This document shows, one piece after another, positions 25,101 to 33,284 of a stretch of DNA of 42,325 nt. The notes below the pieces were generated by a model, which saw only the letters and a list, made by a program, of their open reading frames with translations, had not been told where the DNA came from and ran no database searches. The stretch's first letter is position 1; the number at the start of each line of letters is the position of its first letter. This DNA comes from Nemertoderma westbladi (taxonomy: Eukaryota > Xenacoelomorpha > Nemertodermatida > Nemertodermatidae): positions 1 through 42,325 of the forward strand of contig JAUCBJ010007529.1 in assembly GCA_032718475.1 (NCBI GenBank). The letters run 5' to 3'. Position numbers and translations under genes: made by a program.

Positions 25101-25711
25101 TGGGCTGAGAGATTTTCTTTGGTATTCTGGTCATTTGGTGTCGGATGCATAGATGGCTTCACTGTGTTATTTGTTTGCCTTCCTGATCCTAAGCATAGGT
25201 CTCCAATTTTGGTTTTGTGCTTTTTTACCTTACCATCCTTGTTTATTTTTATTGTCTTTTCGCATAGATTACAGTAGATCCTTAGCAGGTGCGTTTGGGT
25301 GTCTGATGAGCAACTGTTAGTGGATTTAGACGAGGTGTCAGACTTTTTTGCGTTGGTCTGGGTTGGTGGTAAGGTTGGTGTGCGGTTTACTTCTGCATTG
25401 TTAGTAGGTTGTGTATGGATGTTTGGAGTTTCTTGATTGCACTTCAGCATTGTTGGTTGGTCAGTGGATTGCGCTGGTCTAACTAGAGTTGCTTTTTCTA
25501 TAATTGATGATGACATTTGTTTGCGGAAGAGTGAAATTACGGAGTCATCAATATTATACTGGCACTGAGGTCTATTGTTTAGAAGCAGATATGCAAAATA
25601 GCAAATGTAAGCCCCACAGTGGAAATTGTTATATTGTTGTTTAGGCAGGCGTGGAACCATTTTGATTTCCGTGGGAGTGGTACTGTTGTTCGCGAATTGT
25701 TTGTTTATCAC
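22112..25711 (-). CDS. Retrotransposon main ORF: protease C-terminus, zinc finger, RT, restriction-like endonuclease
   Basis: 1199 codons read from 25711; no ATG is at that point, and the frame opens after a TAA two codons earlier. Residues 18-45 carry the rest of a Ulp1/C48 protease, with Q26 and catalytic C32 in HCGAYIC, at the 6-residue spacing known for Ulp1. C147, C150, H165 and C173 form a zinc-finger-like site. RT spans roughly 440-860: GPSGLD at 472-477, motif A around D598 (LLIDATNAFN), STQGDP at 649-654 and the catalytic FADD at 693-696. A CCHC knuckle (C982, C984, H992, C996) precedes a PD-(D/E)XK nuclease with RLD ending at D1052 and D1069-V-K1071. Known relatives nick their target with this nuclease and reverse transcribe from the nick. 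The protein is translated as a continuation of the upstream protease frame or is cut off from it by mutation. Confidence 0.92.
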   Translation of the reverse strand: MINKQFANNSTTPTEIKMVPRLPKQQYNNFHCGAYICYFAYLLLNNRPQCQYNIDDSVISLFRKQMSSSIIEKATLVRPAQSTDQPTMLKCNQETPNIHTQPTNNAEVNRTPTLPPTQTNAKKSDTSSKSTNSCSSDTQTHLLRIYCNLCEKTIKINKDGKVKKHKTKIGDLCLGSGRQTNNTVKPSMHPTPNDQNTKENLSAHPHPFETKFSNSPDSDLALESDQTAPFQPAINSTLPPFEASNPGFSWNGIPGSIFITRLQSVYDEIVHWKPFLFDVPRSQAGRMFVDTLTGLLKSFSEKSALEPMAMLAIMVLPKLILQAAGSPEQKSGSISQTLRRRLELWEAGKIEDLLQEGRALQVRRGRRPRDNKPGEQQRRDFIVRMGTGRVASALSILGDSKVKGKPLGLNDTVGDKTVKEILREKHPSPGKLDTLLIESSWPNSMEYHPAIYDRITSETILSATLRTRGSAGPSGLDADSWRRLLTSFGNNSVDLRKSVAATTRRIATEHIDPKILAPYNASRLAPLDKDPGVRPVGVGEVLRRISGKDIMTCITADLEKVAENTQLCVGQIGGIEYAIHALRDHFEDPECEGILLIDATNAFNALNRKLTLLNCQVICPALSTALCNSYRSPSQLFVDNETMLSEEGSTQGDPLALAMYGVGTLPLIKLVGKVAHDFDQEKFGEDKLLEKWFADDANAAGRLQTLRTYWDAICSYGPGYGYSLNAIKTFLIVKEGFMSEAKTIFANTGVQLTEGHRVLGSVIGSQSCCSDYVNDKVHSLCDQLVKLREFAVTAPQPSYSCLVYGMQPKFNFLSRTTPGFTTAMDQIDDMITDRVIPTITGNPPPGKIQRDLLALPVREGGLAILRSTDLHQGIQESRRLCEPLFSVDTCLEPSEARTKQQTIRREIKKDRMEGVKESAECIHSKLSNSDQYLRLLSKEKGASSWLTALPLTKYGYSLHKEAFRDALCLRFGWQPPKLPALCSCGAEHSISHVLHCPNGGYPSLRHNEVRDYLAELLVEVSHDVQIEPHLQPVGGEQFKLSSTSTDLDARLDVAASGIWGGRFQKLFIDVKVFNPLCASNPKSINAAYTKHEKDKRRKYEERITLIEHASFTPFVMSTTGGAGRGAQALLNRVALLLSAKRGAPYSETVALIRTRLSFALLRSSIMCLRGAREPRIKRVPITLQETGIQAATSEACIKV

Positions 25712-26133
25712 CGTTTAAGAATAATTAGTGCCTTTTCATCAGTCCATGCTAGGGAGTCGAAATACCAGATGCATGATTCTGATGGTGAGTAGACTGGCAT
25801 TACCCAATGGCAACCACTAACGTTAAAAGGGAAAAAAAGTAAGTTGTAGGATAAGAAGTCTGTTTTGGGCCGATTTGCTGTTACTTTGAGCTCATTGGAT
25901 TCAAAAATATTGAGATAGTGGGGGTTGAAGACTTTTGCCTTACCATTGTAATCTGTGGAAAACCCATTAATTATGGCCTCTATGATGTTGTCGGTTAACC
26001 ATTTGTTACCTTCTAGGGAACTAATGTCATGTGAAGAGATGTCCAAACCACTATAGTTGAAAACATCTACTGATGATGGTGGAACATCTGACATTAGAAC
26101 ACTATCTGACAAATCTATATAGCTTGCATCCAT
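25708..26133 (-). CDS. Retrotransposon N-terminal ORF: Ulp1-like cysteine protease, first part
   Basis: 141 codons from an ATG at 26133. After an acidic leader of ~40 residues, WLTDNIIEAIIN (45-56) matches the start of Ulp1/C48 domains. H109 in CHWV and D126 in YFDSL are the expected catalytic His and Asp, 17 residues apart as in Ulp1. The frame ends in TGA just before the Gln and Cys of the active site, which continue in the main ORF in the -1 frame. The shift point (CTT AAA CGG TGA) is not a canonical slippery heptamer in this frame, so a 1-nt deletion is the simpler reading. Programmed frameshifting remains possible. The family protease is thought to process proteins, possibly the element's own; its role here is inferred. 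Confidence 0.8.
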   Translation of the reverse strand: MDASYIDLSDSVLMSDVPPSSVDVFNYSGLDISSHDISSLEGNKWLTDNIIEAIINGFSTDYNGKAKVFNPHYLNIFESNELKVTANRPKTDFLSYNLLFFPFNVSGCHWVMPVYSPSESCIWYFDSLAWTDEKALIILKR

Positions 26134-26467
26134 TGTGTTGTAGGTATATACGGTTAAGTTTAATTTTTAAATCTTAAGTTTCATTCTTAAATTTCATTAT
26201 GGTAAACAAAACAAAGACTTATTTTAATAATACTCGCTACCAATAGTATTTAATATAATATATAATAGTAATTAAAGCTTTTTAGCTAGCAATTAAAACA
26301 AAATTCAATCTAAAAACTTAATCTGAAAATTTTGTCACACTTCTCTTAGTCAGAATTCTAGAATTTTGGCGTGGAGTATAAGTATAGAAAGCCTTGCATT
26401 ATCAGATTATTCCGATATCAGGATGTAATCTCATTTCTAGCACCCCAGGCACCAGGGTATCTGTACA
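26134..26467 (-). other. 5' leader of the retrotransposon
   Basis: About 330 nt between the first ATG and the target duplication. AT-rich, no coding frame, and not part of the 163-bp repeat. Confidence 0.6.
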
Positions 26468-26481
26468 TAAACCCGCATAAC
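26468..26481 (+). repeat. Target-site duplication, right copy
   Basis: TAAACCCGCATAAC, identical to 21927-21940. Confidence 0.85.
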
Positions 26482-27000
26482 GCAAGAAACAAGATGGTAC
26501 TATCTCTTGTTTATCTTGTTTATTTTCAACAATTTGTTGCTGGCACAAAAATTTTCACGCACCGCCGAAAAATACACGTTTGAGAACTCTTATACAAATT
26601 TTACTTATTCCATTGAATTCAGAACCCTAACAAACCCGTATAACGCAAGAAACAAGGTGAAATAATCAATTGATCTATTTGATGGGTTTCAAAATTTGGT
26701 GCTAGCATCAGATTTTGCACCCACTTCCGAAAAACACAAGTTTGAGATGTCTAGTTAGATAATAATTTTTTCAATTGAATTCAGAACCCCCATAAACCTC
26801 AGAAATGCGAGAAATAAGTTGTCACAATCAATTGAACTATTAAATGGATTTTCAAAATTTTGTTCTGGCACCAAATTTTGCACACAGCACCGAAAACTAC
26901 AAGTTTGATATGCCTGGATACTCGTATATATTCCATCGAAACCAGAACCCCAAAAAACCCATATTCGCAAAAATATGTATATGCGCAAAAGTGGCTGTCC
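26482..27000 (+). repeat. ~163-bp degenerate tandem repeat, right part
   Basis: GCAAGAAACAAG recurs at about 26482, 26645 and 26807 (as GCGAGAAATAAG). TTCAGAACC-type landmarks fall at 26620, 26782 and 26943, giving a 161-163 bp period. Each monomer also shows AATTTTGGTGC-type and CCGAAAAACACAAGTTTGA blocks. Confidence 0.75.
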
Positions 27001-27412
27001 TTGTGTCTGGTTGGTTAATAATTTCTTGGCTGAAGCTAAGCGCACCACCGAGCTAAAATTTTCATTACGGGGGTATGTCGCTGATTTCATTTCCGATTTC
27101 AGTTATAATTTTTTTATGGAATCTATTATATCTGTCTATCTGACAGTTATCTGTCTGTCTTATAATTTTTGTGACAGACCTTTACACGGAAAAACAGCGA
27201 TAACTAATCGACTAAGCAGCTTTCAGATTTGTGAACCTCATTATTAAGTTCTGCTCCAAAAATGTTAAATCACAGATCTCATGATGTGAGTCATGAATTG
27301 AATGACTGTATGGCCGATTTCGATTTGTTTTCCAGCTCCCTGGTATCCTATCTTAATAATTTTTATCACGTTTACATTACAATGCACAATAAACATATAT
27401 ATTTTAAATAAT
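27001..27412. other. Intergenic, nothing recognised
   Basis: AT-rich; the expected right end of the TTAA-type element was sought here and not found. Confidence 0.35.
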
Positions 27413-27611
27413 TGGCCCGTATGCATAAAGCGATCGTAACTTTAAGATGATCGTATCTTTTTTCCGATCGTAACTTGAGTTACGATGATCGTAAGAACGA
27501 CTATCGTATTTTGGTATGCAAAAAGTAACTTACGATTAATCGCAGATACGATGATCGTAACTCTATTTACGATCCAAAAGTTACGATCGTCGAAAGTGTT
27601 TTTACGGGCCA
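27413..27611. mobile_element. MITE-like element rich in CGATCGTAA
   Basis: The left end TGGCCCGTATGCATAAAGCG and the reverse complement of the right end share TGGCCCGTA, then CGATCGTAACT after ~10 and ~17 nt. The ~200-bp interior is packed with GATCGTAA and its complement in both orientations, so it can fold extensively. It has no coding capacity. Flanks are TTAAAT-AAT and TTAAT, giving no clean duplication. Confidence 0.65.
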
Positions 27612-28096
27612 TTAATGAATTTTTAAAATGCTAAATATTTTATATATTTTTTCCAGTAAACGACAAACCTTCGAGTACCTTTCCTCATGATCAATAATTA
27701 CCAAGCTTCCTCGGGTATTTGTGATACCTTCCGCTGTCGTTGGTTCGTTGTCAGTATGCGTTTCAGGTCGCCAGTTTTATCTCGGTATGTTTTCTGCAGT
27801 CTGCCACTACTGCTAAGCTCGCTCGCATCTTCTTCGGCGGTTGACACATTTGTACAGTAATATACTACTTACATCCCATTGCTCTTTTCTTCCCACATCG
27901 CGTTACGAGATCGGCCTGCAATGGTGCAGTACCTGAAGAGTGAAGACCCAGGAACAAAACAGCTCTAAATCACTCAGCCATACAGTATCATACCAAATCA
28001 GTTCAAACTAAGAAGTCGCCAGAGTACAAGGTTGTGACAGGGACATCCTTGCAGCTACCACAGTGACCTTTAAGCGTTGGGATTGCCACCAGAAAT
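27612..28096. other. Intergenic, nothing recognised
   Basis: More balanced base composition than its surroundings, but no open frame or splice pair that I can support. Confidence 0.35.
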
Positions 28097-28515
28097 TGAT
28101 GAGCACATTCACAAGAATGCTACGTTGTGTTCACTGCGTCAATTACAATGCACAGATCTCCAACTTGGTACTTGAACAAAGCCGTTCACCGTGTGGACCA
28201 GCCGCTTGTGCTTTGGTGGCCCAATTCGGAAAGTAAGCATTGTGGACAGCCCATGACTTTCTTGAGACGCCTCCTAAAGGACACTGTCCTTGAAGATGCG
28301 GATAATCTCGCGAAAGTCATGAGGGAAAGGAAAGAGTTGTGGCGGTGTAATTTTGTCGACAAGCCGGCATAGCATTCTAAATGCACGCTGCATTGGAGCA
28401 TGCCAATAGTGGATTGCGTGGTGGTGGTAAAAATATTTTTGCCAAGCCATCATAGCATATCAATGTGCAGCTTCAATGTAGCCAGGCCGTTTATACTGTA
28501 TTAGTAGTAGTAGTA
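28097..28515 (+). mobile_element. LINE 3' fragment, plus strand (family L)
   Basis: Homologous to the reverse complement of the 3' end of the copy at 29956-32412. It has the tail of the RT protein (PMTFLRRLLKDT, ELWRCNFVDKPA) and a 3' UTR, and it ends in (TAG)n near 28500-28515. An internal deletion and a stop after DKPA are present. The 5' end is truncated. Confidence 0.8.
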
Positions 28516-28550
28516 CGTCGGTTTGTAGATCTGTTATCCCAAATATTTAT

Positions 28551-28670
28551 ACGTTAATAACTCAACTAATCCTCGATGAAATGTAACCAAACGTGGAACT
28601 GTACACGTGTAGTCTGGAAACAGATTTGAAATTTTCCAAGTTGAATTTGCGTGTGGCCTTTGAGAAGCTA
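28551..28670 (+). repeat. Dispersed repeat R, copy 2
   Basis: Plus-strand copy of the element whose reverse complement lies at 15200-15325; shared blocks are listed there. It sits 35 bp after the LINE fragment. Confidence 0.7.
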
Positions 28671-28931
28671 AAATAAAAGCAGTTAATTAATTAATTATGT
28701 TAATTTCAGTAACACGCCGCATTTTCATGATTTCCTATAATATTAATTAATATTAACACTATAATATTAAATTACTTTTACTTAAACTTTTACTTGCAAT
28801 CCCCATTCATACCTCATGCCATTATAGTTTTTAATTAGTTCAATTTGCTTTAAGAAATGTGTTTTTATTTGATCTGAACATAATTACCAAGTTAACACTG
28901 GCTTCCAAACTCCCCACCCCATCTATGGCAA

Positions 28932-29045
28932 CAGAACTGTTACTACTACTACGATCGGCATGCTGCATTGCAGCTGCATTATATATATGTTAAATATATA
29001 TTAAGAATGCTGTGCCAGCTTGTCGACAAAATTGTCTTGCCTTCC
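28932..29045 (-). mobile_element. LINE 3' terminal fragment, minus strand (family L)
   Basis: Same 3' end as the copy at 29956: CTACTACTAC then GATCGGCATGCTGCATTGCAG, with an AT-rich insertion, then AAGAATGCTGTGCCAGC and GTCGACAAAATTG. Only about 110 bp remain. Confidence 0.8.
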
Positions 29046-29940
29046 TATTCTTAGAGTATCTGTACCGTAATATTTTATTGCTATATATCAGGTTAATGAC
29101 AGTCGTAGATATCCGAAATGGTTTATTCCACAAAATATTGGGCTGATTATTTTTAATTGAATTTCAATGGAGGAAAAGAGTCTCTGGTAACTGAGCCTCG
29201 TGCTGCGCGAAGACCCCTTGAATGTGTCCTTAAATTTACTCATATATTATAAACATTTAAATATTTCCATAACTAAAACAACTTTAATTCTCCTCACCAA
29301 ATATGTAATCTATTCCAAGATAGCATTAAGGTATAATGAACAATAACTCTAATGCGAAATTATCAATATAATATCAAATAAATAGAGATGATGCCAAATT
29401 TATTGTAATTGTATTTGTTGGGTTTGGTTGTTATGTAGGTTCAGCAGTTCATTTTAAAGTATAATTATATGTCTGCAAACAACCTTCGAATACATTACAT
29501 ATCAACTGTTAATAATTTTGTTATTGATAGGCAATATCTCACCTTTTAAAAACTTATTATTATTATATTCACAATTGATTAAAATAAAATGTAATGTAAA
29601 TAAAATTAAATAAAATGTAATTATTATTATTGTAGGCGGGCATTATATTGGTTTGAATGAATAGGGTACTTAAGCAATATTCTCAAGAATGTTATGTTTG
29701 ATAATATTGTGCAGTGGTCGGTAGGTATAGTACAGTAGGATTTTCAGTTATTTATAAATATTTACACAATATTATTTAACATTATTTTTATATTTAGCAA
29801 CCCTCTTATAATTAAAATACCATGTTTTCAAGATCACGGATATTATATAAATAACATCAAATAATAGATTAAAAATATAAAGATTAAATACATTACACAT
29901 ATTTTGTTGGCGGGAAATTCAACTTAATAATTCAGAATAA
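29046..29940. other. Intergenic, nothing recognised
   Basis: Very AT-rich; no supported gene or repeat. Confidence 0.4.
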
Positions 29941-29955
29941 TATCAGACAGTTATA
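29941..29955 (+). repeat. LINE target-site duplication, left copy
   Basis: TATCAGACAGTTATA, exactly repeated at 32413-32427. Confidence 0.92.
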
Positions 29956-32412
29956 CTACTACTACTGGGATCGGCATGCTGCATTGCAGCTGCATTTTTA
30001 AGAATGCTGTGCCGGCCTATCGACAAAATTGCACCGCCACAACTCCCTATCACCCATGACATTTGCTAGATCATCCGCATCTTCAAGGCCAGTGTCCTTT
30101 AAGATGCGTCTCAAGAAAGTCATGGGCTGACCACCATCCTTATTCACTCCATGAGGCTGCCAAAGTACAAGATTATGCACTGGCTGGTCCTCACGGCGAA
30201 AGCAATGTCATGCAAAGCGGAGGCGATTTTGTTCTAGTGTCAAGCTTGGGGGAACCAATGAGACACCTCCAATGTTATATAGTGTCTGGTTGGAGATATG
30301 TGCATTGTACTTGACACAATGAACCCGGCGTAGCATTCTTGTGAATGTGCCATCCAGAGATTTGGTGTCCTCAGCAGTTAGAGCCCAGCATGGACTCCCA
30401 TAGAGGAGTACTGGAGCTACTGCTGCTCAAAATAATCGGACCTTAAGTTTCCGATTAATTCTCGGTGACTTCCAAATCCTGGAAAGCCTGTTCAAGGCTG
30501 CCCATCCCTTTCCCTTACGTATTCGAAGGTCCTCACCTGACTTCCGGATCCATGATCCCAGGTAACAGAAGTCATCCACATGCTCAAGCATACCATCTTT
30601 TGAGCTTATGCTCATCCGATCAGAGATTTGCTGAGGACTTTCAAAGTTAACTGTCAAAATTTTGGTCTTTCTGGAGTTAATAAAAAGACCAACACTAGAA
30701 GCATCATGTTCTAATGAGCTGAGGAGCCGTAGGGCTCCCTCTAGTGATTCTAAGAGTACTCCTAAGTCATCAGCAAAGTCTAGATCAGTTAGGTACTTGG
30801 CAGGATTTCCTCGACTTCTGGAGCCAGTAGGTGGAGATATCATCATCCCATCATCATTATGATGATCTAAGGACATGCGTAGAACATAGTCAACTACAAT
30901 TATGAACAAGAATGGTGCAAGTGTGTCTGCCTGGAGGACGCCCCATAACACTTCAAATGGTTCTGTGTCACCGTCAACAGTAGACACAAATATTGTCGAA
31001 CCATCGTATACTGATCTGATTGCTGCAATAATTTCATCAGGAATCCCATATAATGAAAGTATGCTGAACATACGTGAGCGAGAGATGAATCAAAGGCCTT
31101 GAAGAAGTCAACAAAGATAACAGCCAGATGCCTGTCTTTCTTTTTTGATAACTCTTCAATTATCCTTCTAAGTGCCAAAATGGGTTCCATGATCCCACGA
31201 CCTTTACGGAACCCATTCTGATTTCCACGGAGCAGTCTCTCAATGGGTCCCTGATGCGATTTAATAGAATTCTATTGTATAGCTTTGCAGCAATCGAGAT
31301 CAATGAGATTCCCCGAAAAGAACCATAGAGTGTTAGGTTGCCCTTCTTGGGAACTGGCACCAACTTATTTGTTTTCATTTCTTGTGGGACTCTTGTTGTT
31401 CGGTACATGTCTACTATGATGGGATAGATGAGCTTTAAACACTCAGGTATTTTAAAGACCTCAGGGGGAACACCATCTACTCCACTGGCACGATTGGTCT
31501 TAATGCTCTTTGCAGCAGCCTTCACTTCTGCAAAGGAGATATCACCAATGGGAATATCTGGGAGTACAGACTCAGACACTTTTACTTCTATAAAGTTTTC
31601 AGGCAATACCCTGTCATTATTGAGGAGCTTTTCAAAGTGGGCCTTCCAACCATTGAGGCGATCGGCTTGTGATTCAGCCTTAACCTTGGTGGTTGGTTGG
31701 CTTTTTCGATCAGCAAGCAAGTTGATCGATCTCCATGCCTGGGATGATTGCCTGCTGTCGTCAGCATCATTGATGGCATCAACCTGTTGGTTTATTAGCT
31801 CCTGTAAATTAACAGAGTACTGCCTATTCAGGGACCTAGATGCAGCCTTAACTGCATTCTTGGCCGCTGTAGTCTGTTTGAGTCGGGACTCTTTCTGCGC
31901 CTTGTAGAGGTCATTTCGGCACTTCTGAATTTTGTTGTCAGTCCAGGGGGCCCGTTTCCTGTTTCGAGGGTATACAGGAACTGTTTCTGCAGCTGCTAAC
32001 TTAACTGCCTCTGTGAAGGCAGTATAGCCCTCACAGTGATCTGCCGCCTCAGAGGCAAGAACCTCATACCTGTTGCTCAGCTGTAGTGTGAAGCTGGATC
32101 TCACACTTGGCTGTTGCCACTGAGAGGACCAGTCATGCCGCGGCAAGGCAGATTTCGTTGTTCTGCTAGCACGCAGACTAAGTCTTACCTTGGCCACAAT
32201 ATGGCGGTGATCACTGGAGAAGGGTCGTAGTGTAAATGCATTACAGTCTTGTATAGAGCTCCTGTATTTCCTATATTTCCTGTATTTCCTATATGGTATA
32301 TCTGGGACTTGTGACCACTGGGTCTACTATGAGTCCATAGCTTTCCAGTTCGCTTCTTGAACTGGGTTCCAGCCGAAAACAATCCATTTCCAGAGATGCA
32401 GGAAAGACAGTT
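29956..32412 (-). mobile_element. 5'-truncated APE-type LINE (family L), longest copy
   Basis: A 2457-bp minus-strand insertion bounded by a perfect 15-bp duplication. It starts inside the endonuclease domain and ends with a (TAG)n tail (CTACTACTAC at 29956 on the plus strand) instead of poly(A). The truncated 5' end, variable-length duplication and microsatellite-like tail are normal for LINEs primed at a nick. The clade was not settled from sequence alone. Confidence 0.92.
29998..32390 (-). pseudogene. Broken LINE ORF: endonuclease C-terminus and reverse transcriptase
   Basis: Reading down the minus strand: the end of an APE endonuclease (THSRPSGHKSQ, then SDHRHIVAKVRLSLR, whose SDH is the conserved C-terminal motif) is followed by a linker with APWTDNKIQ. 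RT then begins, with KTNRASGVDGVPPEVFK, PVPKKGN and FRGISLISIAAKLYNRIL (31160-32197). Motif A VIFVDFFKAFDS lies in a second frame (30900-31190), and GVLQADTLAPFLF and FADD in a third (30427-31071). The C-terminus (PMTFLRRILKDT) ends at 29998. There are at least three frame changes and two in-frame TGA codons (at 30429-30427 and about 30209). The normally invariant QG of motif B is QA. The copy is dead. Confidence 0.88.
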
Positions 32413-32427
32413 TATCAGACAGTTATA
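32413..32427 (+). repeat. LINE target-site duplication, right copy
   Basis: TATCAGACAGTTATA, identical to 29941-29955. Confidence 0.92.
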
Positions 32428-32640
32428 GGAATAGTACGGTGTAGGTAGTTAGTTCGATGCATTGGCCGACCTATTGCCTTATAATTATTTAATGTGTGAT
32501 AATGATTCCTTGATTACAAAAATAATGTCACACCTACATACACAACAGTTGTAAAGCCTTTAGAACAACAACTAGAAAAGCCAGCAATCTGGCTGGCTGT
32601 AAACGAAACTTCCTTAATAAACTTTAACAACGAAAAGTCC

Positions 32641-32713
32641 TGATCCGGATCCTGGATCGAACCCAGTGTTCACGTCTTAAGTCTGGCGCTTTGCCAAGTG
32701 AGCTACCAGGGAT
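32641..32713 (-). other. tRNA-derived sequence
   Basis: On the minus strand it has the A box TAGCTCACTTGG and the exact B box GGTTCGATCC at tRNA spacing, with a T-arm stem CTGG/CCAG. The D and anticodon stems are weak and the acceptor is incomplete, so it looks like a tRNA pseudogene or a tRNA-derived SINE head. A triplet-rich run (CACCACTACTACAACAACAA) borders it on the right. Confidence 0.6.
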
Positions 32714-33156
32714 AAATCACCACCACTACTACAACAACAAGAATTCCATTATTTTTTAGGATCCCTATTTCTTTCAACAACTACTTTAACCTCTATAAAG
32801 AGGCCGTCTATAAAAAGGCAAACCAGAATTTATAATAATACCAGCCGTCTTTAACGATTTCACAAGCGGTTTCAGTTGCATTTTTAAGTAATCACATAGT
32901 GCTGTAAAGTCTATATTACATTGTTACAAAATGTGCAGCTGTACGATAAGTTACCCTGTGTAGAGTTATAATTTTAAAACTAGCGGCGTTAAGTAAGGTT
33001 AACATTTTGGATTAAACAATGATATATAAACAAAACTTGTTTTAAATAATCCTACATAAAATAGTTGTAATTATTATTTATCACACATGATTAGGCCTAC
33101 CATTTAGAATCTTTTGTGAGCCAACATCATTGTTGTATCAATATAGTTGATTCAAT
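32714..33156. other. Upstream region of the four-exon gene
   Basis: AT-rich, presumably promoter and 5' UTR. An in-frame TGA at 33148-33150 precedes the chosen ATG. No core promoter motif is convincing. Confidence 0.4.
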
Positions 33157-33284
33157 ATGCCGGCACAAAAGGCACAAGAACAGAAGCAAGAACCGAAGCA
33201 AGAGGAGCAGAAAGATGAGCAAGCTGATAAAGGTGGAGAGAAAAAGAAAATACAAAAAGATTATTTACTGGAAGAATTGAAAAG
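33157..33284 (+). CDS. Exon 1 of the four-exon gene
   Basis: Begins at ATG 33157, first in frame after a stop at 33148. It encodes a charged tail rich in Gln, Glu and Lys, ending YLLEELKR. The only frame-compatible splice is the GC donor at 33285-33286. Confidence 0.75.

Larger units (their letters stand above)
21941..26467 (-). mobile_element. Protease-bearing REL-type non-LTR retrotransposon (NeSL/Utopia-like)
   Basis: A ~4.5 kb minus-strand element bounded by an exact 14-bp direct repeat. From 5' to 3' it has a ~330-nt leader, a Ulp1-like protease split between two frames, an N-terminal zinc finger, reverse transcriptase, a CCHC knuckle with restriction-like endonuclease, a 3' UTR of ~145 nt and a poly(A)20 tail (T20 at 21947-21966 on the plus strand). 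Six further bases separate the tail from the duplication. Known elements with a Ulp1 protease plus a restriction-like endonuclease belong to the NeSL and Utopia groups; assignment here is by domain content only. Apart from one frame change the copy looks intact, so insertion was probably recent. Confidence 0.88.

Noticed and set aside
22388-25277. Plus-strand frames of 60-113 codons opposite the retrotransposon ORF
   Set aside because: Shadows of the 1199-codon minus-strand gene; they show no domains.
25690-25740. Canonical -1 slippery heptamer at the protease split
   Set aside because: The TTAAAC-like string is in the wrong phase for the XXXYYYZ rule, so recoding is not asserted.
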